Of a DNA stretch of 10,445 nt, positions 5,486-10,445 are shown piece by piece. The notes beneath the pieces were generated by a model, which was not told the DNA's origin, ran no database searches, and saw nothing but the letters and a program-made list of their open reading frames with translations. The translations under genes and the position numbers were made by a program. This stretch comes from Candidatus Opitulatrix roisinitermitis (GTDB lineage: Bacteria; Actinomycetota; Actinomycetes; Actinomycetales; Bifidobacteriaceae). The stretch is taken from positions 1-10,445 of the forward strand of contig JAITSD010000063.1 in assembly GCA_031288055.1 (NCBI GenBank), in the 5' to 3' direction. The stretch's first letter is position 1. Each line of letters starts with the position of its first letter.

Positions 5486-5505
5486 TTTCACAAAAAATGG
5501 TGAAA
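5486..5505. promoter_or_regulatory. Inverted repeat in the glycogen synthase leader (possible operator)
   Basis: TTTCAC (5486-5491) and GTGAAA (5500-5505) are perfect inverted copies separated by eight bases. They lie just downstream of the predicted rightward start and just upstream of the tRNA -35. The position suits a repressor site, but the 6-bp stem could also arise by chance. Confidence 0.35.
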
Positions 5506-5520
5506 TGTCTGTAAACAAAG

Positions 5521-5548
5521 TTGGAAACACTATCTTACTTGATAGAAT
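5521..5548 (+). promoter_or_regulatory. Possible leaderless promoter of the glycogen synthase gene
   Basis: TTGGAA (5521-5526), a 16-bp spacer and TAGAAT (5543-5548) lie so that transcription would start on the ATG at 5555, six bases after the hexamer. There is no Shine-Dalgarno here, which fits a leaderless mRNA. The five-pair inverted repeat CTATC/GATAG (5530-5534 and 5541-5545) overlaps the -10. Confidence 0.4.
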
Positions 5549-5554
5549 ATTACT

Positions 5555-6769
5555 ATGAAAATTGACATTATAAGCCGAGAATATCCACCTTTTATTTACG
5601 GAGGGGCAGGTGTTCATGTTGATGAATTGTCTAAAGCTTTAGATATTATGCCTGATATAGATGTTAATATTAGGTGTTTTGATGGTAAAAGAGATAAAGC
5701 GGGAGTTTTTGGTTATGAACCCCATTCTGATAATTTAGAAGGGGTTTTTTCTACTCTTGATGTAGATATTCAAATCGCTAATCAAATCAAAGAAACAGAT
5801 ATCATCCATTCTCACACATGGTATGCTAATTTAGCAGGTTTTTTAGCGTCTAAAAATTTGAAAGTTCCCCATATTATAACAGCTCATTCTTTAGAACCAT
5901 TAAGACCGTGGAAAGCTGAACAATTGGGTGGCGGTTATAGCATTTCTAGTTTTGCGGAGAAAATCTCTTATGAATTTTCTGGTGGGATAATAGCAGTTTC
6001 AAATGCTATGAGAAATGACATTTTGCGTTTTTATCCTAAAGTAGATCCTGATAAAGTTTTTACGGTTTTAAATGGTATAGATATTGATAAATTTAAAAAA
6101 TTAAATGATGTAGAATATAAGACTATTTCCAGTCAATTAATTAATCGCTATTCTATTAAATCTAATATGCCTACAGCTGTTTTTGTAGGTCGTATTACTC
6201 GCCAAAAAGGATTAGTTTATTTAATGAAAGCTTTAGCTAAAGTACCAAAAGATATACAAATTATTTTATGTGCTGGTGCTCCTGATACTCCAGAAATTAT
6301 GGCGGAGGTTAACCAACTTTATACTAATTTGCAATCCACTAGAGGTAGTGTTATATTAATTGATGATATGTTACCTTTAGACGAATTGAAATGTGTTTTA
6401 CAAATGTCTGATGTTTTTTTATGTCCCTCTATTTATGAGCCGTTAGGTATAGTTAATTTGGAAGCTATGGCTTTGTCTTTACCAGTTGTAGCTACTAAAA
6501 CCGTAGGTATTCCATCAGTTGTTCAAAATAATAAAACTGGTGTTTTGATTGATATTGAGCAAAAAAACGACGGTACTGGTAAACCATTATATCCTGATAA
6601 GTTTATTGATGATTTGGCTTCAGAAATTATTAAAATATTTTCTAATATGTCAAAAGCTAAGGAATTTGGACAGGCTGGTAGGGTTAGAGTGGAAAATTAT
6701 TTTACTTGGGATAAAATAGCTGAACAAACTATTAGAGTTTATAAAGCGGTTTTAGCTAATAACTCGTGA
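5555..6769 (+). CDS. glgA: Actinobacterial GlgA/GlgM-type glycosyltransferase (glycogen or maltose-1-phosphate synthase)
   Basis: This 404-residue GT4-family enzyme with the GT-B fold has normal family length. It matches the 'Corynebacterium-type' glycogen synthase family and mycobacterial GlgM (Rv1212c). Visible motifs are the glycine-rich N-terminal loop YGGAGVH (15-21), HSHTWY (85-90) and TAHSLEPLRPWKAEQLGGGY (109-128) with His111. The donor-binding VGRITRQKG is at 211-219 (Arg213, Lys218), and the E-x7-E motif is Glu295 to Glu303 in YEPLGIVNLE. It transfers glucose from ADP-glucose (UDP-glucose is also possible) either to an alpha-1,4-glucan or to glucose 1-phosphate; sequence does not separate these. 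No glgC or branching-enzyme gene is in the window. It begins divergently from tRNA-Arg and is followed by pyk after 43 bp. Confidence 0.92.
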   Translation: MKIDIISREYPPFIYGGAGVHVDELSKALDIMPDIDVNIRCFDGKRDKAGVFGYEPHSDNLEGVFSTLDVDIQIANQIKETDIIHSHTWYANLAGFLASKNLKVPHIITAHSLEPLRPWKAEQLGGGYSISSFAEKISYEFSGGIIAVSNAMRNDILRFYPKVDPDKVFTVLNGIDIDKFKKLNDVEYKTISSQLINRYSIKSNMPTAVFVGRITRQKGLVYLMKALAKVPKDIQIILCAGAPDTPEIMAEVNQLYTNLQSTRGSVILIDDMLPLDELKCVLQMSDVFLCPSIYEPLGIVNLEAMALSLPVVATKTVGIPSVVQNNKTGVLIDIEQKNDGTGKPLYPDKFIDDLASEIIKIFSNMSKAKEFGQAGRVRVENYFTWDKIAEQTIRVYKAVLANNS

Positions 6770-6780
6770 TAGACTGATAT

Positions 6781-6789
6781 TGCTATAAA
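6781..6789 (+). promoter_or_regulatory. Possible extended -10 promoter of pyk
   Basis: TGCTATAAA fits TG-N-TATAAT with one mismatch and would start transcription near 6796, giving a leader of about 17 bases that contains AGGAG. It lies in the 43-bp gap after glgA, so pyk may be read both from here and from the upstream promoters. Confidence 0.35.
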
Positions 6790-6803
6790 ATATTTTTTTG
6801 AAT

Positions 6804-6808
6804 AGGAG
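6804..6808 (+). promoter_or_regulatory. Ribosome binding site that decides the pyk start
   Basis: AGGAG lies four bases before the ATG at 6813. The in-frame TTG at 6798 lies upstream of this site and would add five residues not expected in the family, so the ATG is preferred. Confidence 0.7.
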
Positions 6809-6812
6809 TTTT

Positions 6813-8231
6813 ATGAGACGAGCTAAAATAGTTTCAACAATTGGTCCTGTAACTCAAGACTACGAGCAAATAAGAAAATTAATAATTGCTGGAATGGATG
6901 TGGCTAGGTTAAATAGGTCTCATGGCGATCCAGATACACATTTAAAGGTTTATAATAATATACGCCAAGCGGCTGCCAAGTTGGGTAGAAATACGGCTGT
7001 TTTGGTTGATTTACAAGGTCCTAAAATTCGTTTAGGAACTTTTATTAATGGCCAAAAACCTGTTTTAGCAGCTGGAGATATTTTCACTATCACAATAGAT
7101 AATATACAAGGTAATAAAGATAAGGTATCTACCACTTTTAAAAAATTACCGCTTGATTGTAAAACAGGTGATTTACTATTAGTAGATGATGGTAAAGTTA
7201 GGTTAGAAGTTATAGAAGTAACAACTACTGATGTTAAAACAAAAGTTTTAGTTGGTGGGTCAGTTTCGGATCATAAAGGTTTAAATTTACCTGGTGTAGC
7301 AGTGTCAATACCTGCTTTAACTAGTAAAGATGAATCAGATTTGCGTTGGGCAATTCAAACAGGAGCTGATTTAATTGCTATGTCTTTTGTTAGATCTCCT
7401 AAAGATATTGATAAAGCTAAACAGATAATGTCTGAAGAGGGTCGTGAAATTCCTATTATTGCAAAAATTGAAAAACCACAAGCTATTGACTGTTTAGAAG
7501 AAATAGTTAAAACTTTTGATGGCATAATGGTGGCCAGAGGTGATTTAGCCGTAGAGTGTCCTTTAGAACAAGTGCCGATTATTCAAAGAAAATGTATTAA
7601 TTTAGCTAGACAATATGCCAAACCAGTTATAGTAGCTACTCAAATGTTAGAGTCTATGACTGATAACCCTATTCCGACTCGTGCTGAAATTAATGATTGT
7701 GCTGTAGCTGTGATTGAGGGGACAGATGCCACTATGACATCAGGTGAAACCTCTGTTGGTAAATATCCTATTGAAACTATTGAAGTTATGTCAAAAATTA
7801 GTGAATATCAAACTGAAAACGGTTTGGATTTGATTCCCAAAATTCGTGATTTTGATTGGTCTGGGGGTGGTCCTATAGCTTATTCGGCTGTTAGAATTGC
7901 TGAAACAATAGACGCTAAGTGTATTGCTGTTTTTACAACTAGTGGCAATACAGTTAATAGAATTTCGCGTATGAGAACTAGAATCCCTATTTATGCTTTA
8001 ACTAGTGGAGAACACGCTCATAGGGCTCTGTCTTTAACTTGGGGTTCATGGTCTTATTTAAGTGGTGAACCAGATAGTATGAAAGATGCCTTACATAGAG
8101 CTGATACTACTTTAAAAGCTGCCAATAGAGTTAAAGATGGTGATAAAATTGTTATAGTTTTTGGATCTATTTTTGGTAAGGTTGGCTCGACTAATTCAAT
8201 TACTGTTCATGAAGTCGGAGATTCTTTGTAA
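6813..8231 (+). CDS. pyk: Pyruvate kinase
   Basis: This 472-residue enzyme catalyses the last step of glycolysis, phosphoenolpyruvate plus ADP to pyruvate plus ATP. All signatures are visible: RLNRSHG (32-38), VDLQGPKIR (65-73), the PK motif IPIIAKIEKPQAI (213-225) with Lys218 and Glu220, ARGDLAVE (241-248) with Asp244, and ATQMLESM (275-282) with Thr276. MTSGETSVGKYP follows at 308-319. The B domain spans about 70-165, and the C-terminal domain ends normally, without the extra PEP-utiliser domain of many Firmicutes. RLNRSHG rather than RLNFSHG and MTSGET rather than MLSGET resemble Bifidobacterium. The start is the ATG at 6813 behind AGGAG. It is 43 bp after glgA and probably partly cotranscribed with it. 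Confidence 0.97.
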   Translation: MRRAKIVSTIGPVTQDYEQIRKLIIAGMDVARLNRSHGDPDTHLKVYNNIRQAAAKLGRNTAVLVDLQGPKIRLGTFINGQKPVLAAGDIFTITIDNIQGNKDKVSTTFKKLPLDCKTGDLLLVDDGKVRLEVIEVTTTDVKTKVLVGGSVSDHKGLNLPGVAVSIPALTSKDESDLRWAIQTGADLIAMSFVRSPKDIDKAKQIMSEEGREIPIIAKIEKPQAIDCLEEIVKTFDGIMVARGDLAVECPLEQVPIIQRKCINLARQYAKPVIVATQMLESMTDNPIPTRAEINDCAVAVIEGTDATMTSGETSVGKYPIETIEVMSKISEYQTENGLDLIPKIRDFDWSGGGPIAYSAVRIAETIDAKCIAVFTTSGNTVNRISRMRTRIPIYALTSGEHAHRALSLTWGSWSYLSGEPDSMKDALHRADTTLKAANRVKDGDKIVIVFGSIFGKVGSTNSITVHEVGDSL

Positions 8232-8302
8232 ATTGCTTTTAATTTAACTTTTACTTAATTTATTTTATCGTTTAAAAATATTTTTATACTAATTGCTTAT
8301 GT

Positions 8303-8308
8303 TAGACT
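8303..8308 (+). promoter_or_regulatory. Possible leaderless -10 element of the KimA-like gene
   Basis: TAGACT fits TANNNT and lies exactly six bases before the GTG at 8315, the same arrangement as at rpe and glgA. No Shine-Dalgarno is present. No good -35 is seen at 17-18 bp. Confidence 0.4.
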
Positions 8309-8314
8309 TTATAT

Positions 8315-10273
8315 GTGGAAAAATTACTTTCCGGCTTTAAACAAATAGTTTTAGGTAAACCTTTATCTAGTGACTTGGAGTCACAGGTTTTATTGCCTAA
8401 ATATATCGCCTTACCTGTTTTCGCTTCTGACGCTTTATCGTCGGTAGCTTATGCTCCTGATGAAATTATTTTAACTTTATCATTTGCCGGCGTGTCGTTT
8501 GCTTCAAATTCAGTTTGGGTAGGACTGGCGGTGGCTGCTGTTATGTTAGTAGTGGTAGCATCATATAGACAAAATGTTCATGCCTATCCATCAGGCGGTG
8601 GCGATTTTGAGGTTGTTTCTAGTAATTTATCAAATAAGTTTGGTATAGGGGTGGCCGCCGCTTTAATAGTAGATTACATTTTAACAGTTTCGGTGTCAAT
8701 AGCTAGTGGTGCACAATATTTTATGTCAATTATACCTCCACAAATAGGCGGTCATAAAATGTTATTATGTGCGACTATTTTATTGCTTTTAGTAATTATA
8801 AATTTACGAGGTGTTAAAGAGTCAGGAGCCTTTTTTGCTATTCCGGTTTATTTATTTATACTTTTAATTGGCATTATTATAATTTTTGGTTTATTTGAAT
8901 ATTTTACTGGATCGCTTGGCAAAGCACCAACGGCTCATTTAGGTGTGGTGGCAAATGCTGAATATAAAGATGGTATATTTGGTTTTGCGGCAATTTTTTT
9001 AATAGCTAGAGCTTTTGCTTCTGGTTGTACGGCTTTAACAGGGGTAGAAGCTATTTCTAATGGTGTACCAGCTTTTCGTAAACCCAAATCCACTAATGCT
9101 GCTACAACGCTTTTAATATTAGGCTGTATAAGCACAGTCATGTTAATTAGTATTTTATTTTTATCTAATGTCACAGGTGTAAAATATGTTAATAATCCAG
9201 CTGAGGATTTAACTATTAATGGCATACCTATGCCAGATAATTATTTTCAAATACCGGCTATTGGGCAATTGGCTTTTGCTTTAACAAATTCTTTTTCACC
9301 ATTATTTTTTGTGGCTTCCATTACGACTGGTTTAATTCTTATTTTGGCTGCTAATACAGCTTTTAATGGTTTTCCAGTTTTGTCATCAGTTTTAGCTAAG
9401 TCAAAATATTTTCCTCATCAGTTTTACACACGAGGCGGTCGCTTGGCTTATTCCAATGGTATTATTAGCTTAGCAGTTATTTCACTGGCTTTAATATTTA
9501 TTTCTGGTGCAGATACTTCCAAATTAATTCAGCTTTATATAGTTGGTGTATTTATTAGTTTTACCTTTTCTCAATTATCGATGATTATTCATTGGAATAA
9601 AAATTTAAAAATTTGTTATGATTCTAAAAAACGAATACGGATGAAAAAATCTCGAATTATAAATTGTATTGGCTTTCTTTTAACTCTCTTGGTTTTAGTA
9701 ATAGTTATTATCACAAAATTTACACATGGTGCTTATATATCTTTGCTTTTAATGGCTTTCTTTTATGTTTTGATGAATAAGGTTTATAAACATTATAAAC
9801 AAGTGGCTAAACAATTAAAAGTTAGGATTAACAATAAAAAAATTAAAACTGTTACGGGTAAAACTAGAGCTATTATTTTAATATCTAATATTACAAGACC
9901 AGCCATTAAAACTTTATCGTACGCTAAGTTTTCCAACCCTGATAGTATAGAAGCATTGACTGTATCGGTTGATAGTCAAGACACTACGAAGTTAGAGACA
10001 GAGTATTTAAAACAAGATCTAGGTATTCCTCTAAAAATACTTGATTCACCATATCGCCAAATTACTAGACCTGTTATACATTATATAAAAAATCTTAGAC
10101 AAAAGAATCCTAATGATATAATAATTGTATATATACCAGAGTTTGTGGTTTCAAAATGGTGGCAGCAGTTTTTGCATAACCAATCAGCCTTAAGAATAAA
10201 AACTCAGTTGCATTATATGAATGGAGTAATTGTTTCTTCGGTGCCTTGGAGACCTGATGAAGCAATTGGATAA
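8315..10273 (+). CDS. KimA-like potassium/APC-superfamily permease
   Basis: This 652-residue protein has about 12 membrane segments in residues 30-490 and a cytosolic C-terminal domain at about 500-652. It follows Bacillus KimA (YdaO) and mycobacterial Rv2690c closely: ASDALSSVAYAPDE (37-50), YPSGGGDFEV (91-100), VDYILTVSVSIASG (119-132), ASGCTALTGVEAISNGVPAF (235-254) and LAANTAFNGFP (344-354). Residues corresponding to the K+-binding set described for KimA, as I recall it, are present: Asp39, Tyr46, Asp120, Tyr121, Thr124, Ser128 and Thr242. Proton-coupled K+ uptake at the inner membrane is the best guess. An amino-acid substrate remains possible, as many actinobacterial members are untested. 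The GTG start has no Shine-Dalgarno and may be leaderless. No c-di-AMP riboswitch fits in the 83-bp upstream gap. Confidence 0.85.
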   Translation: MEKLLSGFKQIVLGKPLSSDLESQVLLPKYIALPVFASDALSSVAYAPDEIILTLSFAGVSFASNSVWVGLAVAAVMLVVVASYRQNVHAYPSGGGDFEVVSSNLSNKFGIGVAAALIVDYILTVSVSIASGAQYFMSIIPPQIGGHKMLLCATILLLLVIINLRGVKESGAFFAIPVYLFILLIGIIIIFGLFEYFTGSLGKAPTAHLGVVANAEYKDGIFGFAAIFLIARAFASGCTALTGVEAISNGVPAFRKPKSTNAATTLLILGCISTVMLISILFLSNVTGVKYVNNPAEDLTINGIPMPDNYFQIPAIGQLAFALTNSFSPLFFVASITTGLILILAANTAFNGFPVLSSVLAKSKYFPHQFYTRGGRLAYSNGIISLAVISLALIFISGADTSKLIQLYIVGVFISFTFSQLSMIIHWNKNLKICYDSKKRIRMKKSRIINCIGFLLTLLVLVIVIITKFTHGAYISLLLMAFFYVLMNKVYKHYKQVAKQLKVRINNKKIKTVTGKTRAIILISNITRPAIKTLSYAKFSNPDSIEALTVSVDSQDTTKLETEYLKQDLGIPLKILDSPYRQITRPVIHYIKNLRQKNPNDIIIVYIPEFVVSKWWQQFLHNQSALRIKTQLHYMNGVIVSSVPWRPDEAIG

Positions 10274-10294
10274 GGATTTTTACTTTAGTATTAT
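10266..10294 (+). promoter_or_regulatory. Possible promoter of the P-type ATPase gene
   Basis: TTGGAT (10266-10271), a 17-bp spacer and TATTAT (10289-10294) form a fair sigma-70-like pair that overlaps the stop codon of the permease gene. Transcription would start near 10301, about 29 bases before the TTG. Confidence 0.35.
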
Positions 10295-10329
10295 ATTTAA
10301 AAAACTAATATTTAGAAAGTGTAAAAAAA

Positions 10330-10445
10330 TTGCCTAAAACCTCAAGATCTTATAGTTCTATTTTAAGAGAGAATGTTTTAACTTTATTTAATGCATTATT
10401 AGCTATTTGTTTTATTTTTGTTATGCTAGCTGGTTCACCGCAAGA
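10330..10445 (+). CDS. P-type cation-transporting ATPase, N-terminal fragment (3' truncated by the window)
   Basis: The frame opens at a TTG at 10330 and runs off the window, giving 38 complete codons. SRSYSSILRENVLTLFNALL followed by CFIFVMLAGSPQ matches the first membrane helix region of actinobacterial CtpE-like and related P-type ATPases, where the family shows 'RxNVFTxFNxxLG' and then PQD. Such pumps move cations such as Ca2+ or Mg2+ across the membrane using ATP; the catalytic parts lie beyond the window. An in-frame TAA at 10306-10308 limits the start. GAAAG at 10315-10319 is the likely ribosome site. The protein begins almost directly at the first helix, shorter than relatives that first carry a segment of about 20 residues. 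It is 56 bp downstream of the KimA-like gene. Confidence 0.7.
   Translation, partial: MPKTSRSYSSILRENVLTLFNALLAICFIFVMLAGSPQ

Noticed and set aside
6798..6800. Upstream TTG as the pyk start
   Set aside because: It lies before the AGGAG site and adds five residues not expected in pyruvate kinases, so the ATG at 6813 fits better.
6950..7135. Open frame of 61 codons on the minus strand within pyk
   Set aside because: It is antisense to conserved pyruvate kinase sequence and has no supporting signals.
8274..8285. Palindrome AAAAATATTTTT as a terminator after pyk
   Set aside because: It has no G-C pair and no room for a loop, so it would not form a stable hairpin.
8232..8314. A c-di-AMP (ydaO-type) riboswitch before the KimA-like gene
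   Set aside because: The gap is only 83 bases, AT-only in character, with none of the conserved riboswitch helices visible.
8935..9225. Open frame of 96 codons on the minus strand within the permease gene
   Set aside because: It is antisense to a conserved membrane protein, and no family was recognised.
10114..10122. TGATATAAT as a promoter
   Set aside because: It lies within the coding sequence of the permease's C-terminal domain with no gene starting after it at a suitable distance, and is likely a codon-driven coincidence.
1..10445. CRISPR array, prophage, toxin-antitoxin or defence system
   Set aside because: No regularly spaced repeats, integrase, small paired genes or defence-type domains were seen on either strand.

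Overview
The window is about 10.4 kb of AT-rich, gene-dense bacterial DNA, roughly two-thirds A+T by eye. Its gene content points to an actinobacterium. It carries a GarA/OdhI-type FHA protein next to a MerR-like regulator of the mycobacterial Rv1830 type. It also has a GlgM/GlgA glycosyltransferase of the actinobacterial family, a KimA/Rv2690c-type permease, and a tRNA gene with no encoded CCA. As I remember the sequences, the pyruvate kinase (RLNRSHG, the DLRWAIQTGAD stretch) and the glycosyltransferase resemble Bifidobacterium most. The low GC is unusual for that group, so a Bifidobacteriales-related lineage with strong AT drift, perhaps a host-associated symbiont, is my inference and not proven.

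Layout. 1-108 is the end of an unidentified rightward gene. 196-1999 is a leftward pair: a zinc-dependent alcohol/polyol dehydrogenase followed by a YczE/YitT-like membrane protein. It is read from a clear extended -10 promoter in the 90-bp divergent spacer. Rightward from 2090 come ribulose-phosphate 3-epimerase and a CDP-alcohol phosphatidyltransferase in one operon, then the FHA protein, the MerR-like regulator with a hairpin terminator, and an SSB paralogue without an acidic tail. The spacer 5186-5554 holds a 124-nt imperfect inverted repeat, a leftward tRNA-Arg(CCU) and back-to-back promoters. Then come glgA/glgM, pyruvate kinase (pyk), a KimA-like permease, and the truncated start of a P-type cation ATPase.

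How it works together. Most genes are housekeeping carbon metabolism (pentose phosphate, glycolysis, glycogen-type polymer), with one lipid gene, one DNA-binding gene, regulatory genes and ion transport. The FHA/MerR block is the remnant of a conserved actinobacterial cluster that in Mycobacterium also contains Rv1828 and Rv1829, absent here between the two genes.

I see no CRISPR array, phage, toxin-antitoxin or defence locus, and no clear novel multigene system. The most interesting non-coding signals are the long inverted repeat beside the tRNA gene, a recurring TANNNT-N6-start arrangement that suggests leaderless transcripts, and a 12-bp extended -10 sequence shared by two promoters.
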